A stretch of 64,000 bases of DNA, from contig NZ_FNFZ01000010.1 in NCBI RefSeq assembly GCF_900101015.1, positions 67,588-131,587 on the forward strand, in the 5' to 3' direction. Within the stretch, counting starts at the first letter, position 1; every line of letters begins with the position of its first letter. The notes under the pieces were generated by a model. That model saw only the letters and a program-made list of their open reading frames with translations, did no database searches and was not told the DNA's origin. Of this stretch, positions 7,685-16,215 are shown piece by piece. Source of the stretch: Sarcina sp. DSM 11001 (GTDB lineage Bacteria; Bacillota; Clostridia; Lachnospirales; Lachnospiraceae). A program made the position numbers and the translations under genes.

Positions 7685-9808
7685 TCACTTCTCGTCGCAG
7701 TATTCAACAGCACTTTCGCTGGCGATCCGGCCGAAAACGACGATATCTGCTACCGCGTTGCCGCCCAGACGGTTGCCGCCGTGGACACCGCCGCAGACTT
7801 CACCGGCTGCAAAGAGGCCGGGGATCTCGTTGCCGTTGGTGTCGATGACTTCAGCGTCTGTGTCAATATGGACGCCGCCCATGGTGTGATGGATGCCGGG
7901 AGCGATCTTGATCGCGTAATACGGAGCGGTGCTCAGATCATTATCCATGCCGGTATCGCGCCCGAAATCAGGATCATTCTGATCAGCCACATACTGGTTC
8001 CAGTTTTTCAGTGTTTCCGCAAGAGTCGCGGGATCGACTTCGATCTGGGCTGCCAGGTCTTCAATGGTGTCGCCCTGGACAGTGATGCCGGTGGAGACAT
8101 ATTTTTCAATAGCTTTGAGGCCGTCGCGGAGCTTCTGGTCAAAGATAATGTAGGCATAGCTGCCGGGCTGTTCCAGTTCCGCAGCGGAAACTACATCGCG
8201 GGTGAGAAGTTCATTCGTGAAGCGCTTTCCATCCTGATTGACCAGGATCGCTCCGTCTCCGCGGACGCTTTCCGTGATCAGCATGCTGGTCTTCTGCTCG
8301 ACAGTGGGGTGGAGCTGGATCTGTTCTATGTCAACAAGGTCTGCACCGACTTCCTGAGCCATGACGATACCGTCGCCCATGATGCCGGGTGCGCTGGTGG
8401 TAACTGTTCCCTTCAGATCCTCGCGGTATTTCACGATCATGTCTTCGTTATTGCCGAAGCCGCCGGTGGCAAGGATCACGGCCTTGGCGTGGATGGTGTA
8501 ATCGGCGTCCTGACCCTCAGCCAAGACACCATTGACTGTACCGTCTTCAGACAGCAGCTTTGTTGCGGCTGTGTTGTACATGACCTTGATGTTGTCATAC
8601 TCACTCATCTTTTTCAGAAGAGCAGTGACAAGATAAGCGCCGACACCGGAACCGTCCTCGGGGGCGTGGATACGCTGATTGGTCGCTCCGCCGGAGAAGG
8701 AGATCTTGGGAAGAGGAGCGCCGATGGAGTCGAGCCAGTCGATGCCTTCCGCCGAATCCTCAGCCATTTTCGTGACCAGGTCTCTGTCATTGAGCTGGTG
8801 GCCGCCTTCCATTGTGTCCTCGACGAACTGTTCGACAGTGTCCTCGATTCCCTGTTCTTTCTGATAGTGGGTCTCAGCCGCGTTCATGCCTCCGGTGGCC
8901 TTTGTGGTATTGCCGCCAGCGTAAGGCATCTTCTCGAGCAGGATGACGTTTTTGCCGGCCTGTGCGGCATTGATGGCAGCCGTCATGCCTGCGCCGCCCG
9001 CGCCCACGATCACGATATCAGTCTCAAGCTCCTCGTCAGTCTTCTGGACATTGGACTTATCCTCAGGCTTCGGGAAAGCGCTCAGATCGGCTCCTGCAGC
9101 CGTGAGGGCCTTTTTCACCGCGCCCAGGATGGCGTTGCTGGTGACGGTCGCTCCGGTGAGAGCGTCGACATTAGGGCTCTGGGCTTCCAGAATACTGTCA
9201 TCGAGCATATCAACCGCAAAGGAACCGATATTCTCGGTCTCATTGTCTCCCTTGATCTGTACATCCTCGATCTTATTCTCGGAAACGGTAACCGTTACAG
9301 ATACTTCGCCGCCAAAGCCGGTGCCGGTCTCTGTATAAGTACCGGGGATAAACAGGTTGCCATCCTCCGCCTTGGGACCGGAGGGGACTTCTTCGCCGCC
9401 GGCCTGGGCAAGGGCAGAGGCAAGGGCTGTCTTGACAGCGTCACTTGTATAGGTCGCACCGGATACGGAATCCACATCCGCACTCTGGGCTGCAAGAATA
9501 GCCTGTTTCAGCAAGGGCATTGCCTGTCCGCCGACATCCGGTGTTTCCCCTTCGCCGGTAATGACGACATCCGTGATCCCGCCCTTATCTCCAATCTCTA
9601 CTGTTACGTCGACCGGTCCTCCGAAACCGTCGGCGGAAGCGGTGTAGGAGCCGGGCGTGTATGCCCCTTCCACATCAGCGCTTACCGGCGCGGGTCCTGA
9701 ATTTTTAAGGTAGATCCCGAGGATCACTGCCAGTATTACACCGACCACAGTCATCGCTATGATGGCTCCCGGGCCGCTTGATAACGGTCCGTTTTCAGAG
9801 TGTTTCAT
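7685..9808 (-). CDS. Membrane-anchored flavoprotein reductase with two FMN-binding domains (fumarate reductase/flavocytochrome c family)
   Basis: 707 residues. A membrane anchor (about residues 15-35, IIAMTVVGVILAVILGIYL) is followed by two FMN_bind domains, each with a canonical covalent-FMN motif (VDSVSGATYTS and VDALTGATVTS), then an FAD_binding_2 domain with DIVIVGAGGAGM, the ESVRGDGAILVN substrate loop, GIHHTMGGVHID and the C-terminal GGVHGGNRLGGNA motif. The catalytic domain should face outward and reduce an alkenoate such as fumarate, urocanate or a cinnamate; the substrate cannot be fixed from sequence. Start 9808 has AAAGGAGG at optimal spacing. The gene is monocistronic, with its own promoter (9871-9898) and terminator (7546-7576). 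Likely electron source: quinone or Rnf-linked flavins (inference). Confidence 0.9.
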   Translation of the reverse strand: MKHSENGPLSSGPGAIIAMTVVGVILAVILGIYLKNSGPAPVSADVEGAYTPGSYTASADGFGGPVDVTVEIGDKGGITDVVITGEGETPDVGGQAMPLLKQAILAAQSADVDSVSGATYTSDAVKTALASALAQAGGEEVPSGPKAEDGNLFIPGTYTETGTGFGGEVSVTVTVSENKIEDVQIKGDNETENIGSFAVDMLDDSILEAQSPNVDALTGATVTSNAILGAVKKALTAAGADLSAFPKPEDKSNVQKTDEELETDIVIVGAGGAGMTAAINAAQAGKNVILLEKMPYAGGNTTKATGGMNAAETHYQKEQGIEDTVEQFVEDTMEGGHQLNDRDLVTKMAEDSAEGIDWLDSIGAPLPKISFSGGATNQRIHAPEDGSGVGAYLVTALLKKMSEYDNIKVMYNTAATKLLSEDGTVNGVLAEGQDADYTIHAKAVILATGGFGNNEDMIVKYREDLKGTVTTSAPGIMGDGIVMAQEVGADLVDIEQIQLHPTVEQKTSMLITESVRGDGAILVNQDGKRFTNELLTRDVVSAAELEQPGSYAYIIFDQKLRDGLKAIEKYVSTGITVQGDTIEDLAAQIEVDPATLAETLKNWNQYVADQNDPDFGRDTGMDNDLSTAPYYAIKIAPGIHHTMGGVHIDTDAEVIDTNGNEIPGLFAAGEVCGGVHGGNRLGGNAVADIVVFGRIASESAVEYCDEK

Positions 9809-9870
9809 TAGATATTCCTCCTTTGTGTTGAATAAAAATGTTTTTGGGTTTGTGGAAATATGTACAATAA

Positions 9871-9898
9871 TTATTACATTTGCAATATTGTATGTCAA
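9871..9898 (-). promoter_or_regulatory. Sigma-A promoter of the flavin reductase gene
   Basis: On the minus strand TTGACA (9898-9893) and TAATAA(T) (9876-9871) are separated by 16 bases, about 65 bases upstream of the ATG at 9808. Confidence 0.65.
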
Positions 9899-10003
9899 GG
9901 AATACAGGGAAGCGGAGCGCGGGAGACACAGGGGCAATAATATGGGATTATCATAGACGCAATATCATTTTTAAAATAACGTTAAAAAATTTTAAAAAAA
10001 GGC

Positions 10004-10032
10004 TTGCATTCACAGGAGATGTCCTATATAAT
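10004..10032 (+). promoter_or_regulatory. Sigma-A promoter of the tRNA cluster
   Basis: TTGCAT at 10004-10009 and a perfect TATAAT at 10027-10032 with a 17-base spacer, 43 bases before the first tRNA. Confidence 0.85.
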
Positions 10033-10074
10033 GGCATTTGTTGACAGCAAGGAAACAAAAAGAGGTCAGCAAAT

Positions 10075-10148
10075 GGAACCGTAGCTCAGCTGGGATGAGC
10101 GTCCGCTTGACGTGCGGGAGGTCATGGGTTCGATCCCCGTCGGTTCCA
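10075..10148 (+). tRNA. tRNA-Val(GAC)
   Basis: Cloverleaf with acceptor GGAACCG/CGGTTCC, anticodon arm TCCGC-TTGACGT-GCGGG (anticodon GAC), GGTTCGATCCC T-loop and discriminator A. No encoded CCA. Confidence 0.93.
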
Positions 10149-10226
10149 CTTTCCAGATACTGAAGAGAGAATGATTTACAGAAGCATAGCTCTTGACAGG
10201 GTCGGGATTAAAATTTCATCAGTTGC

Positions 10227-10309
10227 GCAGGAGTGGCGGAATGGCAGACGCGCAGGCTTCAGGTGCCTGTTATGGCAACATAGTGTGGGTTCAAGTCCCA
10301 TCTCCTGCA
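10227..10309 (+). tRNA. tRNA-Leu(CAG)
   Basis: Class II tRNA with long variable arm. Acceptor GCAGGAG/CTCCTGC, anticodon arm CAGGC-TTCAGGT-GCCTG (anticodon CAG), T-loop GGTTCAAGTCC, discriminator A as required for leucine. No encoded CCA. Confidence 0.93.
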
Positions 10310-10329
10310 TCTTCCTTTTGGAAGTGCTT

Positions 10330-10413
10330 GCGGAAGTGTCGGAATTGGCAGACGAGCAAGACTAAGGATCTTGTGCTGGCTACAGCGTGTGGGTTCAAGT
10401 CCCATCTTCCGCA
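10330..10413 (+). tRNA. tRNA-Leu(AAG)
   Basis: Class II tRNA. Acceptor GCGGAAG/CTTCCGC, anticodon arm CAAGA-CTAAGGA-TCTTG, so the anticodon is AAG with A at the wobble position; long variable arm GTGCTGGCTACAGCGT; discriminator A. Wobble A34 is rare outside tRNA-Arg(ACG) in bacteria. Confidence 0.92.
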
Positions 10414-10415
10414 TG

Positions 10416-10445
10416 AAAAAGGGAATCGGCAGATTCCCTTTTTTC
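10416..10445 (+). terminator. Terminator after tRNA-Leu(AAG)
   Basis: A-run, then GGGAATC-GGCA-GATTCCC, then TTTTTTCT; a compact intrinsic terminator separating the first three tRNAs from the fourth. Confidence 0.8.
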
Positions 10446-10483
10446 TATCATATTCAGGACCATGTGCCTGGATATTGATGATT

Positions 10484-10557
10484 GGAACGGTAGCTCAGCC
10501 GGGATGAGCGTTCGCCTCACACGCGAGAGGTCATGGGTTCGAACCCCATCCGTTCCA
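10484..10557 (+). tRNA. tRNA-Val(CAC)
   Basis: Acceptor GGAACGG/CCGTTCC, anticodon arm TTCGC-CTCACAC-GCGAG (first pair T-G), anticodon CAC, T-loop GGTTCGAACCC, discriminator A. Very similar in body to the Val(GAC) tRNA 340 bases upstream, so probably a duplication with anticodon change. Confidence 0.92.
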
Positions 10558-10568
10558 CGATCAAGAAG

Positions 10569-10620
10569 ACCCGCAGAAATACTGACTGCCTCAAAAGTCC
10601 GGTATTTGTGCGGGTTTCTT
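10569..10620 (+). terminator. Terminator after tRNA-Val(CAC)
   Basis: Long stem ACCCGCAGAAATAC (10569-10582) with GTATTTGTGCGGGT (10602-10615), one mismatch, followed by TTCTTT. Confidence 0.8.
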
Positions 10621-10983
10621 TCGTCTCACGAACCGTGAAAACGATTCGTGACCGGTCATCGGGCGGCCTGCAGGGCCGCGTCCAGGGCTGTCTGTTTATA
10701 AAAAATTTATTTCTTCTTCCAATTATAAAAAAGGAATCCGGTTTTTTTTACAGAATAATATAATTACCGCACCCGCGTCAGGCGTGCAGGCTGTGTATTA
10801 AGGTAATATGGATACGGGAAATCCTTTTCCTGTTCATGCCGGGTATGCGGAGCAAGACGTTGCAGCCATGTTTCCGGCGCGCAAGACTTGCGGGAGAATC
10901 TTAAATTCAGCTGCCGGCTGTCTGTTTTTTCTGCAGAGCCGGATACAACAGCGGTGTGCCCTGCTGTTTCTGTGGAGGAATTC
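10621..10983 (+). promoter_or_regulatory. Intergenic region upstream of dgt
   Basis: About 360 bases without a convincing gene. A TATAAT lies at 10759-10764 but its -35 region is not recognisable. The end carries TGTGGAGGAATTC, the ribosome binding site of dgt. Nothing else seen. Confidence 0.4.
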
Positions 10984-11991
10984 ATGACGATCCGCGAGGA
11001 ACTGGAGAGAAGAGAGAAGGAGATCCTGGCACCCTGGGCGAGTCTCTCGTCCGAGAGCAGGGGACGTGCGCGCAAGGAGACACCGTGCGACATCAGGCCT
11101 GCTTTTCAACGGGACAGGGACAGGATCCTGCACAGCAAGTCCTTCCGTCGGCTCAAGGAGAAGACCCAGGTCTTTCTGGCTCCTTTCGGCGATCACTACA
11201 GGACCCGGATGACCCACACGCTTGAGGTCTCTCAGAACGCCAGAACGATCGCAAAGGCCCTCAGACTCAATGAGGATCTGACTGAGGCGATCGCGCTGGG
11301 GCATGATCTGGGGCACACGCCTTTCGGCCATGCCGGTGAGCGCGCCCTGGACAGGGTCTGTTCCCTGGGGTTTAAGCACAATGAGCAGAGCCTTCGCCTG
11401 GTGGATATCCTGGAGAGGGATGGGAGAGGCCTGAACCTCAGCTGGGAGGTGAGGGACGGGATCCTGAACCATCAGACCAGCGGGTCTCCTTCTACGCTGG
11501 AGGGTCAGATCGTCCGCCTGTCCGATAAGATCGCCTATTTTCACCACGACATGGATGACGCGATGCGGGCCGGGATCATCCGGGAGGAGGATGTGCCGCC
11601 GGAGATCACCGGAGTCGTCGGGAAGACGACAGGAGAGCGGCTTGACTGCTTTATCCATGACACCATCCGGACCAGCCAGGGAAAGGCCATGATCGGCATG
11701 TCTGAGCCCGTGGCCCAGGCCTTTAAGGATATGCGCACCTTTATGCGCCGCCGCGTGTATTCGGATCCCGTGGCCAAGGCGGAGGAGTACAAGGCGGAAA
11801 AGCTGGTGGAAGTGCTTTTTGACTATTTTTCCAGGCATACAGATGAACTGCCGGCCTTCCTCAGAGAAATGGCCGTGGATGACCAGTCCCGCATCCGCGC
11901 CGTGTGCGATTATATCAGCGCCATGTCGGACCGCTTTGCCATAGCAAAATACGAAGAATTGTTCATCCCCAAATCCTGGTCAGTACTGTAA
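10984..11991 (+). CDS. dgt: Deoxyguanosinetriphosphate triphosphohydrolase-like protein (HD domain)
   Basis: 335 residues. Family members hydrolyse dNTPs to deoxynucleoside and tripolyphosphate. The HD-domain metal ligands are present: RMTHTLEVSQNAR, then ALGHDLGHTPFGHAGE, and later IVRLSDKIAYFHHD. The N-terminal DIRPAFQRDRDRILHSKSFRRLK is the family signature. ATG 10984 is chosen because GGAGG lies 5 bases upstream; the frame stays open further up, without a site. It is followed 14 bases later by dnaG, the usual clostridial dgt-dnaG-rpoD order. Confidence 0.94.
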   Translation: MTIREELERREKEILAPWASLSSESRGRARKETPCDIRPAFQRDRDRILHSKSFRRLKEKTQVFLAPFGDHYRTRMTHTLEVSQNARTIAKALRLNEDLTEAIALGHDLGHTPFGHAGERALDRVCSLGFKHNEQSLRLVDILERDGRGLNLSWEVRDGILNHQTSGSPSTLEGQIVRLSDKIAYFHHDMDDAMRAGIIREEDVPPEITGVVGKTTGERLDCFIHDTIRTSQGKAMIGMSEPVAQAFKDMRTFMRRRVYSDPVAKAEEYKAEKLVEVLFDYFSRHTDELPAFLREMAVDDQSRIRAVCDYISAMSDRFAIAKYEELFIPKSWSVL

Positions 11992-12005
11992 AAGGTGGGA
12001 AACCG

Positions 12006-13979
12006 ATGTATTATCCGCAGGAGGTTCTGGACGAGGTCCTCGCCAATACAAATATCGTGGATGTAGTCTCCGCCCATGTACATCTCAAAAAAAGGGGGAG
12101 CAATTATGTCGGCCTGTGTCCTTTTCATAATGAAAAGACGCCCTCCTTCAATGTCAGCCCCTCCAAAAACATATTCCACTGTTTCGGCTGCGGGGCAGGA
12201 GGGAGCGCGATCACTTTTCTGATGCGCTACAATAACAGTACTTTTCAGGAGGCTCTCCAGGAGCTCGCTGACCGGGCGGGGATCACCCTTCCCGCTTACA
12301 ACCTGAGTGAAGAGGCCAAAAAGAGGGAGAAGCACAGGCAGGATCTGCTTGCCGTCAATAAAGAGGCAGCTACTTATTATTATAAAAATCTGCGTTCGCC
12401 CAGGGGAGAGAGGGGCATGCGGTATTTCACAGACCGCGGCCTGACACCGGAGACCATGAGAATGTTCGGCCTGGGCTTCGCGGACGGAGCCAGGAGCGAC
12501 CTGACTGCCTGGCTGAAAAAGAAAGGGTTTTCCGATGAGCTGATCCTGGAGTCGGACACAGTCCTGTACAACGAAAAACAGGGTATGCACGACCGCTTCT
12601 GGAACCGCGTCATGTTTCCTATCCAGGATGTCAGGGGCAGGGTGATCGGTTTTGGAGGGCGCGTCCTGGGGGACGGGCATCCCAAATACATCAATTCCTC
12701 GGATACACCCGTTTTTGACAAGGGGAGAAATCTCTATGCGCTCAATCTCGCAAAGAGAAGTAAAAAGGATTATCTGATCCTGTGCGAAGGCTATATGGAT
12801 GTCATCGCCATGCATCAGGCAGGGTTTACCGAAGCGGTCGCCTCGCTCGGAACCGCCTTTACCCAGGGTCAGGCGGCGCTCCTGAAGCGTTATGCGGCGA
12901 GGGTGCTTCTCGCCTATGACAGTGACCAGGCCGGAACGCGGGCGGCTCTCCGCAATATAGGGATCCTCCGCAGCGGAGGGCTGGAGTCAGCCGTGATCGA
13001 TCTGCGTCCCCACAAGGATCCGGATGAATTCATCAAAGCCGAGGGAAAGGAAGCCTTTCAGGCCCGGATCGACGGGGCGGAAAACAGCTTTTTTTATGAG
13101 CTCAGGATCCTGTCCGGCTCCTACCGGATGGAGGATCCTTCCCAGCGCACAGCCTTTCACCGTGAGATCGCCAGAAAGCTCTGTACATTTTCGGATGATA
13201 TCGAACGGGACAATTATATTGCTGCAGCTGCCCAGAAATACCTGATCAAGACGGAAAGCCTGAGAAAGCTCGTGGCCCAGTACGGAAACGCGGCCGGATA
13301 TGGAGACAGGCCCGGCTCAGGGACATATTCCACAGGCAGGGGAAACAGATACGGACAGGGAAGGGGCATTACAGGACCAGCAGGATCAGGATATACAGGT
13401 TATGCTGGAGGCCCTGCAGGCAGGCAGAACCCCGGAGGGCCAGACCGCGGCAGGCCGATGCCGGGTACAGGAGAAAACGGAAGCAGTCCGGGCGGCGGGG
13501 ATCAGAAAAGGCAGCCTCCGCCCTCAAAGGCAGAGCAGGCGCTCTGGGACAGGCAGAGGATCCTGCTGACATGGATCACGGATGAGCCCGGGATCTTCCC
13601 CGTGGTGAAACGATACATCCGGCCGCAGGATTTTGACGGACCTCTGTTTGTACAGGCAGCGGAGCTTTTATGGGCCCAGATGGAAAAGGGCGCTGGAGCC
13701 GTGAGCGCAGCGTCTGTCATTTCCGCTTTTGATACAGCACAGCAGCAGGAAGAAGCCGCAGCCATGTTCAGCAGGCATATGGACGGGCTGGAGGATGCGG
13801 CTGACCGCGGAAAGGCACTCAAGGAACTGATCATACCTGTCCGCGAGGCCTCGATCGAGAGGATGAGCAGGATGGACGGGCCGGATCCAGGAGGAGCCAT
13901 ATCGCTGCAGGAGCTTCTGGCAGCCAGAAAAGAGCTGGAAGCCCTCAGAGCACAGCAGTTCCATCTGCAGATACAGTAA
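12006..13979 (+). CDS. dnaG: DNA primase
   Basis: 657 residues. DnaG makes RNA primers for replication. The zinc-binding domain (CPFHNEKTPSF ... HCFGCGAGG) is N-terminal, followed by the catalytic core with TOPRIM motifs (ILCEGYMDVIAMHQAGF, VLLAYDSDQAG). Between the core and the C-terminal helicase-binding domain (from about residue 510) is an unusual linker of about 80 residues rich in Gly, Pro, Arg and Gln (about 425-505). ATG 12006 has AAGGTGGG upstream. It lies between dgt and rpoD, forming the macromolecular-synthesis cluster. Confidence 0.97.
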   Translation: MYYPQEVLDEVLANTNIVDVVSAHVHLKKRGSNYVGLCPFHNEKTPSFNVSPSKNIFHCFGCGAGGSAITFLMRYNNSTFQEALQELADRAGITLPAYNLSEEAKKREKHRQDLLAVNKEAATYYYKNLRSPRGERGMRYFTDRGLTPETMRMFGLGFADGARSDLTAWLKKKGFSDELILESDTVLYNEKQGMHDRFWNRVMFPIQDVRGRVIGFGGRVLGDGHPKYINSSDTPVFDKGRNLYALNLAKRSKKDYLILCEGYMDVIAMHQAGFTEAVASLGTAFTQGQAALLKRYAARVLLAYDSDQAGTRAALRNIGILRSGGLESAVIDLRPHKDPDEFIKAEGKEAFQARIDGAENSFFYELRILSGSYRMEDPSQRTAFHREIARKLCTFSDDIERDNYIAAAAQKYLIKTESLRKLVAQYGNAAGYGDRPGSGTYSTGRGNRYGQGRGITGPAGSGYTGYAGGPAGRQNPGGPDRGRPMPGTGENGSSPGGGDQKRQPPPSKAEQALWDRQRILLTWITDEPGIFPVVKRYIRPQDFDGPLFVQAAELLWAQMEKGAGAVSAASVISAFDTAQQQEEAAAMFSRHMDGLEDAADRGKALKELIIPVREASIERMSRMDGPDPGGAISLQELLAARKELEALRAQQFHLQIQ

Positions 13980-14115
13980 CCGGTATACCGTTCAGCATTT
14001 ATGTGTGGAAACCCGAACCTGATCCACACGTATGGACTGCGCGGTGTTCAGCTACATGGTCTGCGGAGAGAAGAACATAGATGAACATATTCAAAACCGG
14101 AGGAAACGAAAGTAC

Positions 14116-15246
14116 ATGACAATGCAGCAATTCGATGAGAAGGCCAGAGAGGAATTCAAGAAGAAGCTCGATGATCTGATCCAGAGGGGCAGGAATAAAA
14201 AGAATGTCCTTGAGTATCAGGAGATCACTGAGACATTTCAGGACCTGAAGCTCGATGAGGAGCAGTATGATCTGATCATGCAGATCCTGGAAAAGAGTGA
14301 TATCGATATCATCCGCACCCAGGAGGAAGAGGTCCCCGAGACAGATCTTGTATCCATCGAAGAGGAGAATACGGAGGAACAGGATCTGGACATCGACCTG
14401 ACCATCCCTGACAGTGTCAATATTGAAGATCCTGTCCGCATGTACCTCAAGGAGATCGGCAAGGTCCCTCTTCTGACTGCGGAGGAGGAGCAGGATCTTG
14501 CGCAGCGTATGGAGGATGGCGATGAGGAGGCCAAGAAACGCCTGGCCGAAGCCAACCTGAGACTGGTTGTCAGCATTGCCAAGCGCTATGTGGGCAGGGG
14601 CATGCTCTTTCTGGATCTTATCCAGGAGGGCAATCTGGGTCTGATCAAGGCTGTTGAGAAATTTGACTACCGCAAGGGATTCAAGTTCTCGACCTATGCC
14701 ACCTGGTGGATCCGCCAGGCTATCACCAGAGCCATCGCTGACCAGGCACGTACGATCCGTATTCCTGTACACATGGTCGAGACAATCAACAAGCTTGTCC
14801 GTGTGAGCAGACAGCTCCTGCAGGAGCTTGGACGTGAACCTACTCCGGAGGAGATCGCGGAAAAGATGGATATTCCCGTGGACCGCGTGAGGGAGATCAT
14901 CAAGATCTCTCAGGAGCCGGTTTCCCTGGAGACCCCCATTGGCGAGGAGGAGGACAGCCATCTGGGAGATTTCATCCAGGACGACAACGTGCCTGTACCT
15001 GCGGATGCCGCAGCCTTCACTCTTCTCAAGGAGCAGCTCCATGAAGTTCTGGGAACGCTGACAGAGCGTGAGCAGAAAGTGCTCAAGCTCCGTTTCGGCC
15101 TGGACGACGGAAGGGCCAGGACCCTTGAGGAAGTCGGCAAGGAATTCAATGTCACCCGTGAGCGTATCCGGCAGATCGAAGCCAAGGCCCTGCGCAAGCT
15201 CCGCCACCCTTCGAGAAGCCGCAAGCTCAAAGATTATCTCGACTGA
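14116..15246 (+). CDS. rpoD: RNA polymerase primary sigma factor (sigma-A)
   Basis: 376 residues, typical for Clostridia, where region 1 is short. It directs RNA polymerase to housekeeping promoters such as the TTGACA/TATAAT boxes seen across this window. Region 1.1 is acidic; region 1.2 is [16 protein letters not shown], region 2 includes [32 protein letters not shown] in sequence, and region 4 ends with [25 protein letters not shown] 14116 follows GGAGGAAAC; another ATG two codons later is possible. A GC-rich hairpin lies at about 15292-15312 near the start of trmK. Confidence 0.97.
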   Translation: MTMQQFDEKAREEFKKKLDDLIQRGRNKKNVLEYQEITETFQDLKLDEEQYDLIMQILEKSDIDIIRTQEEEVPETDLVSIEEENTEEQDLDIDLTIPDSVNIEDPVRMYLKEIGKVPLLTAEEEQDLAQRMEDGDEEAKKRLAEANLRLVVSIAKRYVGRGMLFLDLIQEGNLGLIKAVEKFDYRKGFKFSTYATWWIRQAITRAIADQARTIRIPVHMVETINKLVRVSRQLLQELGREPTPEEIAEKMDIPVDRVREIIKISQEPVSLETPIGEEEDSHLGDFIQDDNVPVPADAAAFTLLKEQLHEVLGTLTEREQKVLKLRFGLDDGRARTLEEVGKEFNVTRERIRQIEAKALRKLRHPSRSRKLKDYLD

Positions 15247-15327
15247 TAACACACAGACTATAGAATAGATCAGAGACAGACGATGAAACAGACCGGCCCC
15301 TGCGGGGGCCGGCTGCGGAGAAACAGT

Positions 15328-16212
15328 ATGGGCAGTATGTCCCGGGAGGATCCGGAAGAAAAAAGAACAGCCAGGACCAGGCCGGTGGGCCTTTCCAGGC
15401 GCCTTATGGCCATCGCGGACCTCGCGCGCAGCGGTGAGTGCGTCTGCGATGTGGGATGCGACCACGCCCATATCCCTATCCGCCTGCTTCAGGAAGGACG
15501 GTTTAAGAGGGCGATCGGCATGGATGTGATCGAGGGACCTCTGGAAAAGGCTGCCGGCAATCTCAGTCTTTACGGGATGCAGGACAGGATCGGGCTGAGG
15601 CTCTCTGACGGACTGGATGCTTTCTGTATCGGCGAGGCGGATACACTGGTCATCACCGGAATGGGGGGCTCCATGATGCAGGAGATCCTGCTGCGGGAAC
15701 CTGAAAAGACCAGGTCTTTCCAGGCCCTGGTCCTGGGACCCCAGTCAGATCCGGAAAAGGTCCGCTCGGCGCTGAGGACGCTTGGATTCCGGATAGAGGA
15801 TGAGCGCCTGATCTATGATGACGGTAAATACTATCCGATCGTGCGGGCGGTGCGGGGAGATCCAAAGGGAGGTCATTTAGAAGATCTAAAGAGAGATCCG
15901 TTGGAAGATCCTTTTGGAGATTCAGCTGGTGGTGATTCCGGCCCGTTTCCGGATAAGTCCGCCCTGCTTCAGGAGACAGAGGACCTGTTCGGTCCGGTCC
16001 TTCTTGAAAGACGCGATCCGGTACTTTTGGAGTTTCTCGTCCGGCAGGAGAGAGTACTGAAAAAGATCCATTCCTCTGTCCGGAGAGCGGCACAGACAAA
16101 CGGGGCCCGCAGCGAAGACCATCTCGCCAAAGCAGAAGAGATCGGACACAGAATCATTCTGTTTCGCACAGCCCTGAAGATGTACGGCCGGGGAACCTCG
16201 GACGGGAGGTAA
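15328..16212 (+). CDS. trmK: tRNA (adenine(22)-N(1))-methyltransferase TrmK
   Basis: 294 residues. TrmK methylates A22 in the D-loop of bacterial tRNAs. The SAM site is CVCDVGCDHAHIPI, followed by AIGMDVIEGPLEKA and the catalytic-region motif VITGMGGSMM. An acidic, Asp/Gly/Pro-rich insertion of about 40 residues (roughly 178-215) interrupts the C-terminal part. ATG 15328 with a GGAG box is chosen; an in-frame ATG at 15283 would include the hairpin and lacks a good site. Adjacent to the Nif3-like gene, the standard trmK-yqfO pair of Firmicutes. Confidence 0.9.
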   Translation: MGSMSREDPEEKRTARTRPVGLSRRLMAIADLARSGECVCDVGCDHAHIPIRLLQEGRFKRAIGMDVIEGPLEKAAGNLSLYGMQDRIGLRLSDGLDAFCIGEADTLVITGMGGSMMQEILLREPEKTRSFQALVLGPQSDPEKVRSALRTLGFRIEDERLIYDDGKYYPIVRAVRGDPKGGHLEDLKRDPLEDPFGDSAGGDSGPFPDKSALLQETEDLFGPVLLERRDPVLLEFLVRQERVLKKIHSSVRRAAQTNGARSEDHLAKAEEIGHRIILFRTALKMYGRGTSDGR

Positions 16213-16215
16213 TCA

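Noticed and set aside
7781-9700. A 639-residue open frame on the plus strand opposite the flavin reductase
   Set aside because: It is the antisense shadow of a gene with clear FAD/FMN motifs, a ribosome site and promoter; the plus-strand product has no recognisable domain.
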